Shown: positions 16,897 through 26,618, counted from the stretch's first letter. The stretch is DNA of 64,000 bases from Treponema phagedenis (GCF_008153345.1 NZ_CP042818.1:3308117-3372116); one strand, 5' to 3'. Notes: a model not told the origin generated them from the sequence alone. Translations and numbers: made by a program.

Positions 16897-18399
16897 ATGA
16901 CTGAATACATATTACAAGTTACAGATATCCATAAACATTTTGGCGGTGTTCATGCCCTAAAGGGCGTTTCGCTTGATATTAGAAAAGGCGAAATTTATTG
17001 TCTCGCTGGGGAAAACGGCTGCGGAAAATCAACCCTCATAAAAATTATTTCCGGTTTTTATCAAGCTGATTCAGGGAAAATTTTTTTTAACGGTTCGCTA
17101 CAAAACACTATCACACCGCAGTCGGCAATAGCCGCCGGCATTCAAGTCATTTATCAAGATTTCTCCATCTTTCCTAACTTAACCGTTTATGAAAATCTTG
17201 CCTTAAACACGGAGCTGATGGCAAAAAGAAAAATCGTAAATAAACAACGTTTAAAAGCAATCGCAAAAAAAGCTATTGCTCAAATTGATTTTTCCATTGA
17301 CTTAGAAGAAACACTCGGGAATTTATCCGTTGCGGACAAACAGCTTGTTGCAATTTCGCGGGCACTCCTTGATGATGCACAGCTGATTATTATGGATGAG
17401 CCGACCACTGCGTTAACAAAAAAAGAGGTTGAGTCTCTTTTTAAGATTATAAAACAATTACAATCCAAAGGAATTGCTATTCTCTTTGTCTCTCATAAAA
17501 TGGATGAAGTGTTTGAAATATCGGAGCGCTTTTCTATTTTTCGCAACGGAGAAAGTATTATGACCGGGAACACAGCTGAATTGGACAATGCACAATTCAG
17601 TTATTATATGACCGGAAGAGAATTTAAAAATATACCCCATCAAAAAAAAGAACACGGAACGCAGCCGGTTTTTGAATGTAAAAATATTTCTCATAAAACA
17701 GCTTTTAAAAATATTTCCTTTGCCTTGCATAAGGGAGAAGTACTCGGCATAACAGGACTGCTCGGCTCGGGGAGAACAGAATTAGTTGAATGCCTCTTTG
17801 GGGCAGAAACAATTTCCGAAGGTTTGTTTATAATGAACGGCAAGCCGGTAAAGATACGATCAATAAAAGATGCTATTCGATTAGGGATTGGATATGTTCC
17901 CGAAGACCGACTCACCGAAGGACTTTTTTTACCGCAGTCAATTAAGGATAATATAACTATTGCAAAATTGGATTTGCTTTCTAAAAAAATTTTCGGCGTG
18001 ATTGATACGGTAAAGATTGATGAGCAAAGCGCTCACTGGATAAAAACTCTGGGAATAAAAACAAATAATGATCAAAACCCTGTGCAAACACTATCCGGAG
18101 GGAATCAGCAAAAGGTTGTACTTGCAAAATGGCTGGCACTCAATTTACATATTCTACTGTTGAACTGCCCGACCGCCGGTGTGGACATAGGCGCAAAATA
18201 CGATATTCATACCTTTATTCGGCAGATGGCTGACGATGGATTATCGGTTATTGTTATTTCCGATGATTTGCCGGAAGTGATAGCCCTTTGCGACCGGGTG
18301 CTTATTATGAAAGCAGGAGCAATAACCGCAGAATATACTACGGAAAACATGAGCGAACGGGAACTTTCTCAAGTTACTATGCACGATGAGGTATTCTGA
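16897..18399 (+). CDS. Sugar ABC transporter, double ATPase subunit
   Basis: A 500-residue protein with two ABC modules, as in RbsA/MglA. The N-terminal site is complete in Walker A (GENGCGKST, residues 38-46) and Walker B (IIMDEPTTAL), but its signature reads LSVADKQ. The C-terminal module has the usual degenerate Walker A (GLLGSGRTE) and a good signature (LSGGNQQK), while the Walker B region reads LLLNCPTAG instead of DEPT, so the catalytic Asp-Glu pair is missing. One functional site at most is expected. Confidence 0.92.
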   Translation: MTEYILQVTDIHKHFGGVHALKGVSLDIRKGEIYCLAGENGCGKSTLIKIISGFYQADSGKIFFNGSLQNTITPQSAIAAGIQVIYQDFSIFPNLTVYENLALNTELMAKRKIVNKQRLKAIAKKAIAQIDFSIDLEETLGNLSVADKQLVAISRALLDDAQLIIMDEPTTALTKKEVESLFKIIKQLQSKGIAILFVSHKMDEVFEISERFSIFRNGESIMTGNTAELDNAQFSYYMTGREFKNIPHQKKEHGTQPVFECKNISHKTAFKNISFALHKGEVLGITGLLGSGRTELVECLFGAETISEGLFIMNGKPVKIRSIKDAIRLGIGYVPEDRLTEGLFLPQSIKDNITIAKLDLLSKKIFGVIDTVKIDEQSAHWIKTLGIKTNNDQNPVQTLSGGNQQKVVLAKWLALNLHILLLNCPTAGVDIGAKYDIHTFIRQMADDGLSVIVISDDLPEVIALCDRVLIMKAGAITAEYTTENMSERELSQVTMHDEVF

Positions 18400-18400
18400 A

Positions 18401-19393
18401 ATGTTGGATAAAAAATATTTACAACGGAAAATTTTAAGAACAGAGTTTTTTGTTTTTATTGCTATCATTATTTTATCAATCCTTATTCAGCTGCGCAGCG
18501 GGCAGTTTTTTAGTAATAATAATTTGGTAGACCTTGTGCGTGCGGTCATTATCCCCGCAATGTTTTCTATCGCGGCAATGATTGTGCTCGTATCCGGAGG
18601 AACAGACGTGTCTGCTCCGTCGATAGCCTCTCTTGCAATGTATTTAGTTTCAAAATGGATGTTGAGATATGAAGGCAATGTTATCGTTTTGTTTCTTATC
18701 GGAGCGGGAATTGGTATTATACTCGGCTGCTTAAACGGATACCTTATTGCCCGATTCCAATTTCCTACACTCATTGTTACATTAGGAACCGCCAGTTTAT
18801 ATACGGGACTATTACAGGGTGTATTTGCCGCACACGAGCATCCTGTTCCAGCTCCAATGCATGCGCTTGGAAAAGCAAAACTGTTTTCGGTAGATAATGC
18901 CGTTTCGGGGCTTAAGTCAAACATGCCGGTAACAATCTTTTTGTTAATTGCATTGGTTATTTTAGTTTGGTTTATTTTACAAAAGACAATGCTCGGACGA
19001 GGGATTTATGCTATCGGCGGCGATGTCATTTCCGCCCAGCGTGCAGGGTTTAATGTATTCCAGATACAAATGTTCATTTATATCTTTGTGGGCATGATTG
19101 CCGGCATTACCGGTGTAGCAAGAGCCTCAATGATGATGAATTGCCAACCAACTAATTTAAACGGTATGGAAATGACCGCTATTGCTTCGTGTGTGCTTGG
19201 AGGAACCAGTGTTCAAGGCGGTGCAGGTTCTATAACTGGCACCATACTGGGAGTTTTACTTATTACCATAATATCAAATAGTTTGCTCCTTTTAGGAATC
19301 TCAACATTTTGGCAAAAAATATTTACCGGTTTAATTATCCTGATAGGAACAGGCGTTTCTGCTTATCGAATGAAGCAGCGACAGGGGCATTAA
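18401..19393 (+). CDS. Sugar ABC transporter, permease 1
   Basis: A 330-residue permease of the ribose/xylose (BPD_transp_2) type, with about eight to ten hydrophobic segments and the motifs ATLGTASLYTG-like (IVTLGTASLYTGL) and NLNGMEMTAIASCVLGGTS. The frame opens at 18386, but the ATG at 18401, one base after the ATPase stop and eight bases after GAGGT, is the better start. It pairs with the second permease to form the membrane channel. Confidence 0.9.
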   Translation: MLDKKYLQRKILRTEFFVFIAIIILSILIQLRSGQFFSNNNLVDLVRAVIIPAMFSIAAMIVLVSGGTDVSAPSIASLAMYLVSKWMLRYEGNVIVLFLIGAGIGIILGCLNGYLIARFQFPTLIVTLGTASLYTGLLQGVFAAHEHPVPAPMHALGKAKLFSVDNAVSGLKSNMPVTIFLLIALVILVWFILQKTMLGRGIYAIGGDVISAQRAGFNVFQIQMFIYIFVGMIAGITGVARASMMMNCQPTNLNGMEMTAIASCVLGGTSVQGGAGSITGTILGVLLITIISNSLLLLGISTFWQKIFTGLIILIGTGVSAYRMKQRQGH

Positions 19394-19433
19394 CTGTCAA
19401 GCGACATAGTAATAAAAGATAAGGATGGAAATT

Positions 19434-20459
19434 ATGAATGATAAAAAAACTACTATGTTGAAATGGCTCAACTCAAAAGATTCTACCGTAATTCGATTGG
19501 TATTTTTACTGATAGGTGTATTTATTTTTTGTGCGATTTTAAAGCCGCGCTTATTTTTAAGTAGCAACAACTTTGTTTCAATTTCAAAACAATTTCCTGA
19601 GCTTGGAATTTTAGCACTCGGGATAAGCATTGCAATGATTTCAGGCGGCATAGACCTTTCGGGGGTTAGCATTGCAAATTTATCAAGCGTGCTTTCTGCA
19701 TTTTTTTTAATTAAACAAGTTTCATCACCCGCAGGAGCAGAACATCCGCTTTTGTTCATTCTCTTAACGGTCGCGCTCTCTCTTTGCATCGGTTGTGTTT
19801 GCGGCGGTATAAACGGCTTTCTTATTGCCGTGATAAACATTCCGCCTATTCTCGCAACATTAGGGTCTTCACTGCTTTATACCGGAATTGCAATCGTTAT
19901 AACCGGCGGTAAAACAATTTCAGGGCTCCCTTTGTTGTATTCAAGAATAGGGAATTCTAGTCTTTTTTCCGTAATACCGGTACCGCTTATCCTGTTCGCC
20001 GCAGTGGCAGCTTTTTCCTTTTTTATTTTAGAAAAGACTAAATTCGGCAAAGAGTTGTATTTAGCGGGTACAAATATGAAAGCCGCTTTTTATTCGGGCG
20101 TGCAAACGGTTTCTCTTTTAATAAAAACCTATGCGCTTGCAGGGATATTGGCGGCTTGCTCCGGACTCATAATGATGGCGCGATATAACTCAACAAAAGC
20201 AGACCAAGGTTCCTCATATACAATGCAATGCATTCTTATCGCTGTTTTAGGCGGAGTTAATCCGAATGGCGGGAAAGGTTCTGTTTTAGGGATTGTACTT
20301 GCCGTTATCATTCTGCAATTTTTAAGTACCACTTTAAACATGTTTGAAAATCTTTCAAACTTTTACCGCGATATCATATGGGGCCTCATTTTAATTGCCG
20401 TATTGGTTTCTAATTATTTTATCAATCAGATAGAAACTAAAAAATACGAAAAACAATGA
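19434..20459 (+). CDS. Sugar ABC transporter, permease 2
   Basis: A 341-residue permease of the same family as the preceding one (GGIDLSGVSIANLSSV, PPILATLGSSLLYTGIAIV, TMQCILIAVLGGVNPNGGKGSV). I take the ATG at 19434 because AAGGATGG lies at the right distance; the ATG at 19425 is too close. The two permeases probably form a heterodimer. Confidence 0.9.
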   Translation: MNDKKTTMLKWLNSKDSTVIRLVFLLIGVFIFCAILKPRLFLSSNNFVSISKQFPELGILALGISIAMISGGIDLSGVSIANLSSVLSAFFLIKQVSSPAGAEHPLLFILLTVALSLCIGCVCGGINGFLIAVINIPPILATLGSSLLYTGIAIVITGGKTISGLPLLYSRIGNSSLFSVIPVPLILFAAVAAFSFFILEKTKFGKELYLAGTNMKAAFYSGVQTVSLLIKTYALAGILAACSGLIMMARYNSTKADQGSSYTMQCILIAVLGGVNPNGGKGSVLGIVLAVIILQFLSTTLNMFENLSNFYRDIIWGLILIAVLVSNYFINQIETKKYEKQ

Positions 20460-20530
20460 AGGCGCATGCCGATGCGAGTGTAACGGTTTTTTGATAACTC
20501 TATGATATTGTTTGATATATTTGTACAACC

Positions 20531-20832
20531 TGTAAAAAATTTTATAAAAAGAGTCCGACACTACGGTTTAGTTTTTGACGTCCATGTCAAAAACTAAACC
20601 ACGAGTTTTAAAAGCACTTGGAAAAAGTTTGTGCTTTTAAAACATCGTTTCTGTGTGGAACCACGGGCATCCGTGCCCGTTCTGAGTTTTGACGTCCATG
20701 TCAAAACCAAACCTGCGAGTTTTAAAGCTTTACAAATAGTCCTGCTTTAAAACATCGCTGCTGCGTGGAACCACGGGCATCCGTGCCCGTTCTGATTTTG
20801 ACAACGGTGAGCAATTTACCATAGGGATATTG
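20531..20832 (-). repeat. Interspersed repeat copy B with a tandem duplicated hairpin unit
   Basis: A reversed copy inside the sugar operon, filling the 427-base gap between permease 2 and the ribulokinase. It contains a 15 bp perfect stem (20565-20579 with 20586-20600) around loop GTCCAT (ATGGAC on the other strand), the stem CGAGTTTTAAAAGCAC/GTGCTTTTAAAAC (20602-20643), and two copies about 110 bases apart of the GGAACCACGGGCATCCGTGC hairpin (20657 and 20767 on). These hairpins would be transcribed with the operon. Confidence 0.85.
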
Positions 20833-20886
20833 AAAGCTCAAGCCGTTAATGCTGATGCTTCGATTAAGATATAAAGGAGGAATAAG

Positions 20887-22527
20887 ATGGATAAATTTGT
20901 GTTGGGGATAGATTTTGGAACAGATTCTTGCAGAACTCTCGTTGTTAATGCAATGACAGGGGCAATAGTTTCTTCTGCCGTTTGTGAATTTACCCGCTGG
21001 AAAGAGCAACGTTTTTGCCGCTCTGATTTAATGCAGTATCGTCAGCACCCGCTTGACCATATTGAAAGCCTTACGCAAAGCATTGTAGCGGCGGTGTCAA
21101 AACTATCAGCTGAACAGAAAGAAGCGATTGTTGCGATTGGAATAGATGCAACGGGCTCAACCCCGGGGCCTGTTAATAAGGACGGCGTTCAGCTTGCGCT
21201 TTTGCCTGAGTTTGCAAACGAGCCCGATGCAATGTTTATTCTATGGAAAGACCATACGGCAACCGCCGAATCAGTCGAAATTACCGCTTCGGCAAAAAAA
21301 CAATCGCAGGATTATACTCGCTTTTGCGGCGGTACCTATTCCGCCGAATGGTTTTGGGCAAAGATTTTGCACATTACTCGAAAAAATAAAAAGGTAAGAG
21401 AGGCAGCGTATACATGGGTAGAGCATTCGGATTGGCTCCCCGCTCTTCTTACGGATACGATAAAACCCGATTCGCTTATTCGCAATCGCTGCGCCGCGGG
21501 GCATAAGGGGCTGTGGCATGAATCATTTCCAAACGGATATCCGCCTGAAGAATTTTTCTATGCGTTTGATCCGGATCTTCCACGAATCCTCAAAACACTA
21601 TCACCTCCACGTTCGGTTGACAGTGTTATTGGAAATCTTTCAAAAGAATGGGCAGAGCGATTAGGACTTTCGCAAAATATTGTTGTGGCGACAGGAATTA
21701 TCGATGCTCATTGCGGAGCGATTGGAGCAGGAATTAGCGTTAACACGATGGTAAAAGTAATGGGAACATCAACTTGCGATATGGTACTTGCCGACCCATC
21801 CGCAGTAAAAGATAAAACAGTGCACGGAATTAGCGGTCAGGTTGACGGCTCTGTTTTACCGCATTACATTGGTTTTGAAGCAGGGCAATCCTCGTTCGGT
21901 GATATTTATGCATGGTATGAAAAACTGCTTTCGTGGCCGCTTTATTTTTTTAAGAATGAAATAACGATAAAAACCGGTACACTTTCTCTGCTTTCTGCAC
22001 TTGATAAAGAGGCAGCGAAGCTTCCCGTTACGGAAAACACCGATTATGCGGTTGATTGGTTTAACGGACGCCGTACTCCCGATGCAAACCAACGGGTATG
22101 TGCAGGTGTAGGAGGCTTATCCTTAGCAAGCGATACGGTTTCTGTTTATTATGCGCTGGCGGAAAGCTCCGTATTCGGTTCGTATGCAATTTTAAATCGA
22201 TTTGAAGAAGAAGGAATTCCGATTAAAGCTGTCATTGGAACAGGAGGAATTGCTCGAAAGTCTCCCTTTATTATGCAGTTAATGGCGGATTGTTTTAACC
22301 GCAATATATCGGTTACAAAAGAAATGCAAACGGTCGCATTAGGAGCTGCAATCATTGCCGCAGCTGCCGGAAAAATATACGAAAACATAGAGCAAGCGCA
22401 AAAGGCATTATTGAGAGGTTATGATTCCGTATACACACCGAACCAGACCCGACATGAAATTTTAAAAAAGAGATGGAAAAAGTATACAGCATTTGCTTCT
22501 TTTTTAAACACCATGGAGAAAAATTAA
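20887..22527 (+). CDS. araB: L-ribulokinase (FGGY carbohydrate kinase)
   Basis: A 546-residue FGGY kinase. It matches AraB rather than xylulo- or glycerol kinases in the N-terminal phosphate loop (GIDFGTDSCRTLVVNA), IDATGSTPGPVNKDG, the AraB-typical LWKDHTA, and KVMGTSTCDM with GQVDGSVLPHYIGFEAGQSS. It phosphorylates L-ribulose (and some other pentuloses or pentitols) with ATP. AAAGGAGG precedes the ATG. No araA or araD lies nearby, so the substrate could be a pentulose imported as such. Confidence 0.88.
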   Translation: MDKFVLGIDFGTDSCRTLVVNAMTGAIVSSAVCEFTRWKEQRFCRSDLMQYRQHPLDHIESLTQSIVAAVSKLSAEQKEAIVAIGIDATGSTPGPVNKDGVQLALLPEFANEPDAMFILWKDHTATAESVEITASAKKQSQDYTRFCGGTYSAEWFWAKILHITRKNKKVREAAYTWVEHSDWLPALLTDTIKPDSLIRNRCAAGHKGLWHESFPNGYPPEEFFYAFDPDLPRILKTLSPPRSVDSVIGNLSKEWAERLGLSQNIVVATGIIDAHCGAIGAGISVNTMVKVMGTSTCDMVLADPSAVKDKTVHGISGQVDGSVLPHYIGFEAGQSSFGDIYAWYEKLLSWPLYFFKNEITIKTGTLSLLSALDKEAAKLPVTENTDYAVDWFNGRRTPDANQRVCAGVGGLSLASDTVSVYYALAESSVFGSYAILNRFEEEGIPIKAVIGTGGIARKSPFIMQLMADCFNRNISVTKEMQTVALGAAIIAAAAGKIYENIEQAQKALLRGYDSVYTPNQTRHEILKKRWKKYTAFASFLNTMEKN

Positions 22528-22545
22528 TACAGGAGAAAAACCGTA

Positions 22546-23619
22546 ATGATGAATTTTAATTGTAAATCAAAAAATGAACTACTGCGATATACCGGTGCGC
22601 TTGATCAGATTGCAGGCATAAAAAGATACACCTTTAACAGCGGAATGGAAAAGGGAATTGCTGCCATTGAAGTGCGCAATGGATCAGGGCTCAATTTCAC
22701 CGTTCTTGAAAGTAAAAACATGGACATATATCAAATGGAGTATAAGGGAATTAACCTTGGCTTTTATTATAAAAACAGAATGGTTGCTCCTGAACGATTT
22801 GTGGCGGTTGAAAATGAGTTTTTAGCATATGCGGGCGGCGGTATGATGTATACCACCGGCTTGCAAAATTCCGGTCCGGCAAACACCGATGAAGGATTGT
22901 ATCAACCGCTTCACGGACGAATTCACGCAATGAGTGCCGACAATATTTTTGCGGAAGCGGCTTATGACGAATCCGGAATATTCCGCATTAAAGTCGGCGG
23001 CAGAACAAGAGAAAGCCGCTTGTTTGGGCATAATCTGACGCTTGCACGAACTATATCAACAGAAATGGATTCAAACACTATCGAAATAAAAGATCTCATT
23101 GAAAATGAAACCTGCCGCGACACGTTCTTTTCATTGATGTACCATTTTAATTTCGGGTATCCTTTTTTAGACGAAGACACTGAAATTATCCTTCCTCCAA
23201 AAACTCAAACTGCAACAAGAACGGAAAGTTCAAAAAAATATTTTGCTGAGCGGTACCGCATGTCAAAGCCGATTGATAACTTTGAAGAGCATTTATATTA
23301 CCATGATATTCCGGCTGATACAAACGGTATGTCTCATATACTGGTTGTCAACAAAAAGCTTACGCTTGCGGTGCATATTCAATTTAACAAAAATGTTCTG
23401 CCCTTTATGGGAGAGTGGAAATCAATGGGGTCGGGTGATTACGCACTCGGTATTTTGCCGGCAACCAATCTTTTACGCGGAAGGCAAGAGGAAAAAGCGG
23501 CGAGAACATTGACAAGCATTCCCGCATTTTCCTCCGTCGCAGCTCATCTACTGTTTACCGTTTTAGACTCCGATACCGAAATAGAAAAATTGGCAAAAAC
23601 CATACAAGCAATGTTCTAA
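22546..23619 (+). CDS. DUF4432 family protein, aldose-epimerase-like
   Basis: A 357-residue protein of the DUF4432 group, related in fold to galactose mutarotases. Likely ligand residues are in GLQNSGPANTDEGLYQPLHGRIHAM (His near 125-130) and FFSLMYHFNFGYPFLDE. Such proteins accompany sugar operons and probably handle sugar anomers or epimers. It begins 18 bases after araB. Its stop codon TAA (23617-23619) lies inside the end of a mobile repeat, so the natural C-terminus may have been altered. Confidence 0.8.
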   Translation: MMNFNCKSKNELLRYTGALDQIAGIKRYTFNSGMEKGIAAIEVRNGSGLNFTVLESKNMDIYQMEYKGINLGFYYKNRMVAPERFVAVENEFLAYAGGGMMYTTGLQNSGPANTDEGLYQPLHGRIHAMSADNIFAEAAYDESGIFRIKVGGRTRESRLFGHNLTLARTISTEMDSNTIEIKDLIENETCRDTFFSLMYHFNFGYPFLDEDTEIILPPKTQTATRTESSKKYFAERYRMSKPIDNFEEHLYYHDIPADTNGMSHILVVNKKLTLAVHIQFNKNVLPFMGEWKSMGSGDYALGILPATNLLRGRQEEKAARTLTSIPAFSSVAAHLLFTVLDSDTEIEKLAKTIQAMF

Positions 23620-23819
23620 TGTAGCGTTTTGTAATTAACTTCCGGTTATACAAATTGGAGCACTAACAATGAGGGAGTGCGGATTTAAGCATTCCTATGG
23701 TAAATTGCTCGCCGTTGCGCCGTGTCGAACTCTTTTTTATAAAATTTTTTACGTTTTGGGTAAGATGTATTAAAAAACGAATCGACTTATTAAAAAAACG
23801 TTATACTAAGAAGAGCCGG
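23616..23819 (+). repeat. Full-length interspersed repeat copy C
   Basis: About 200 bases with imperfect terminal inverted repeats (CTAATGTAGCGTTTTGTAAT at the left; ACGTTATACTAAG at the right). Almost identical over its whole length to 62417-62610. It lacks inserted modules: CGCCGTTGCGCCGTGTCGAA is continuous. The left end includes the stop codon of the DUF4432 gene. Confidence 0.9.
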
Positions 23820-24182
23820 CAGAAAATTTTACGCTGCCTGTTTATCAGCTTTAAATATGCAGCAAATCATATCCTTCAAGGACGACAGTAATTTTTCCGT
23901 CTATCAGCTTTATAATGAGTCGGTAAAACGTTAGTAAAGCAGGTATCACAACCGTTATCGACATATAAACGCTTAACAGCAAGAGTCCGTTTCTTATACA
24001 AAAATCGCACTCTTTATTTTAGTCCGGAAGACGGCTTCGAATGCAAAACAGCGATAAAAGTTTTTATGGATTTTATGTATCCTTGTTCGGCTTAACTTGA
24101 CAATGCAGGTAATTTAAAAAGGAGTTTTTATTTTACAGCGTTCTTTTTATATTCCGGTACAATTATAGGGTTTACTGAATCA
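23820..24182. other. Gap with a second short repeat
   Basis: No gene is supported. At about 24040-24085 lies CGATAAAAGTTTTTATGGAT followed by TTTATGTATCCTTGT, a short repeat also found at 62375-62415 and in part at 48128-48147. It is followed by TTAACTTGACAAT, also found beside the repeat at 62 kb. The remainder appears featureless. Confidence 0.6.
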
Positions 24183-25847
24183 TCACTCCCATATCCGTAA
24201 ATCTTTTGAAAGCAAAACAAGTTCTTCTTCGCTTAATTTTGCATCAACCCCGTTTCCTACAGCAACAATGTATTGCATAACGGAAAAAGAAACTTCGGGG
24301 CCATCAGCTATATCATTTGCATACCATCCGTTTGCATTTTTTATCTTGACAGGATGATTATTTATATTTTTAGATGTCCCTGTTTGCCGAAAAACTTTGA
24401 ACATAGTGTGAGACTTTTCCGCATTATAATTATAATCCATATCGAAAAAGTCAATATATGTTGGCTTATTTTCAACGCTAAACAAACCTGACGCCTCCCA
24501 ATGTCCGACAACCGATCGAGCCCAGTCGGCATTGTTCCTGTTTATTGCATAAGAGGGGTCTACCTGTGTTAAAGAAAAAAATAAAAATGCTCTCTGCTGG
24601 TTTGTATTTTTATTAGGCAAAACACACAACGTTTTTCGTACTTCAGGATATACCAACAGACTGCTGTTATTAAAACTATTGTTCAGAAGAGATTCAAATT
24701 CTTTCTCCGAAAAATCACTGCTTACAAATTCAACTAAAATATTTTTATCCTTGTTAATACCTATTAGACGGTATGTATCTTCCTTTTTAATGAGGCGGCA
24801 ATCCAATGTTCCGCTTGGCGAATGTAACTCTAAAGATTTGCCTTTCGCATTTTCAGCAGTAAATGAATAAGCGCCTGCGGTACCCGCGTAAACGATAACG
24901 CTCATTCGCTTGTTAAATAAATCATCCAAATATTCAACGCAGGAGACAGCCTGCGTTTTTTCGTTGATATCTAAATCCGGTTTCGGCAAATCCGATCTAG
25001 CCGCTTCCAATTCCGCAGTCCTTGTACGGATCTCGTCAAAGTCAAAAATAAATAAACGTTCAATTTGAAAATTTTCATTTATTGGAAACTCACGAATACA
25101 TTGTGCAACCGCAGGCGAAAATAAGTCGGGAATATTCGTGCTGCCGGAGCCGGCGGTTACTTCTTTTGCGGCAACAACAGTATTATACTGTACAATACTT
25201 TTCTTAATATTATTGTAATTAGAAACGCTTTTAGTTTTCACACCCGATTCGGTGAGCTGTTTTTGTAAATTGAGGGCTTGCTCTTTCGACGGAAAAGCTC
25301 CGGCATGCAGATCAAAAGAAAAATATTCAGTGTTATCATAGGTTTTTACAACATAGGCATCAACGCCTTGTGTTTTAAGCCGGCGCATTCCTGTTTGCGC
25401 GCGTTGCTCTTCTTTGTATCGGTTTACTAAAACGGAATACGGAGCTTTTATCGATAAAGGGATGTTCTCTATATTTTCAGTTAATATGGGGGATCGATTA
25501 TGCGGCATGGAGCCTGCATACTGTTTATTGAAGTGCTCGCTTGCGGTACATATCCATAGGCCCTTAAACGAAAGTTTTTGAGCGTAAGAAGAATCGGCAA
25601 GCGTGTCCTTTTTCTGCCGAGCAGTTTGCCTTGTCTCAAACGGATCGGTTAAAAGCACGCGGTAAAAAACTTTTTCACCGATAACTTGTTTATCGATCTC
25701 AGCAGAAAGCCCATTATTTTTGAGCACTTTGACAAATCTTTTTGCATTTGCTTCTATTCTAAAGGAACTCAAGCAGACAAACCACGTTTCTGCAAAACAT
25801 AAAACGGATGTTGTACATAACAATAAAACACAAAATAATTTTTTCAT
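24183..25847 (-). CDS. Exported protein with SPOR-like repeats
   Basis: A 554-residue exported protein (signal peptide to about residue 20, cleavage after CFA). The first 230 residues hold two SPOR-type alpha/beta repeats: WFVCLSSFRIEANAKRFVKVLKNNG near the start, then EYFSFDLHAGAFPSKEQALNLQKQL around 180-205, with a less clear one between. SPOR domains bind denuded peptidoglycan glycans. The C-terminal half (about 270-554) is unfamiliar. The frame opens with TTG at 25856, but the ATG at 25847 is preferred. It stands alone, leftward. Confidence 0.7.
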   Translation of the reverse strand: MKKLFCVLLLCTTSVLCFAETWFVCLSSFRIEANAKRFVKVLKNNGLSAEIDKQVIGEKVFYRVLLTDPFETRQTARQKKDTLADSSYAQKLSFKGLWICTASEHFNKQYAGSMPHNRSPILTENIENIPLSIKAPYSVLVNRYKEEQRAQTGMRRLKTQGVDAYVVKTYDNTEYFSFDLHAGAFPSKEQALNLQKQLTESGVKTKSVSNYNNIKKSIVQYNTVVAAKEVTAGSGSTNIPDLFSPAVAQCIREFPINENFQIERLFIFDFDEIRTRTAELEAARSDLPKPDLDINEKTQAVSCVEYLDDLFNKRMSVIVYAGTAGAYSFTAENAKGKSLELHSPSGTLDCRLIKKEDTYRLIGINKDKNILVEFVSSDFSEKEFESLLNNSFNNSSLLVYPEVRKTLCVLPNKNTNQQRAFLFFSLTQVDPSYAINRNNADWARSVVGHWEASGLFSVENKPTYIDFFDMDYNYNAEKSHTMFKVFRQTGTSKNINNHPVKIKNANGWYANDIADGPEVSFSVMQYIVAVGNGVDAKLSEEELVLLSKDLRIWE

Positions 25848-25967
25848 TTTAATCAACCTGTATTCATGCTATTGATTGAAGATAGTATACAATAAGGTTT
25901 GCTAAATTGAAAGTAGAAAAAACTATTTCGTTGTATTCATTGATTATATTTATTTTCATTTTCAAAA

Positions 25968-26618
25968 TTATTTATTCGACAATCCGGATTCATAAGCATG
26001 TTGCGTTCTTTGAACTAAGTCTTGAAAAAAGATACTAAGATCCTCTAAGTCAAATTCTCTGTAATCCCATTCAATTTCAAATACATCATCGGGGTCGGCT
26101 GCTTCGTCTATTTCTTCAATCATCTCTCCGCCATACTCAGAATACAAATGAAGGGTTTTGCCGGTTTTATCAGTATGCTCCATCAGTTCTTCAAGCTGGC
26201 TGGGGAAGCTATTTTCAATAATGCCGTTCCCTGCACCGGCAGTAACACGCGGATAGAGCCGTCCTTTGTGCGGGTTCATTTCGGTTGCTGAGATGAGCTC
26301 AATACTGAATTCCCAGCCGGCACCGTAGTCATATGCCATCATCAATGTGTCGCCTACCGTAAGCTTTAGTTTTGACAACTTTGTTTTAACGGAGTCAATT
26401 AGCGGATCGGATGAAAATTGAAAATCATCTTCGGGCATAAACTCATAGCGATTATTGTTATGCCGAATACCGAAAAGATGGCTTCCGTCTCCGCCAAAAG
26501 CCGCAATTATTGAATAAGCCAATTTTGCCACACTTGACGCAGAAGTAATTTCAATATCACGCCAAATCTTATCTTCAAACTCAACTAATTGTACTTTAAA
26601 CGTATAAACGTATGTCAT
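25968..26618 (-). CDS. Plasmid pRiA4b ORF-3 family protein
   Basis: A 216-residue cytoplasmic protein resembling the pRiA4b ORF-3 (IS1096 TnpR-like) family: a beta-rich opening (YTFKVQLVEFEDKIWRDIEI), HLFGIRHNNNRYEF, DTLMMAYDYGAGWEFSIELI and an acidic C-terminus (DEAADPDDVFEIEWDYREFDLEDL). The function of the family is not known. The frame opens at 26642, but AAGGAG upstream of the ATG at 26618 fixes that start. No partner gene. Confidence 0.75.
   Translation of the reverse strand: MTYVYTFKVQLVEFEDKIWRDIEITSASSVAKLAYSIIAAFGGDGSHLFGIRHNNNRYEFMPEDDFQFSSDPLIDSVKTKLSKLKLTVGDTLMMAYDYGAGWEFSIELISATEMNPHKGRLYPRVTAGAGNGIIENSFPSQLEELMEHTDKTGKTLHLYSEYGGEMIEEIDEAADPDDVFEIEWDYREFDLEDLSIFFQDLVQRTQHAYESGLSNK

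Noticed and set aside
20654..20800. Direct repeats of about 30 bases, considered as a CRISPR array
   Set aside because: There are only two units, they are part of a larger tandem palindrome unit, and no cas genes are present.
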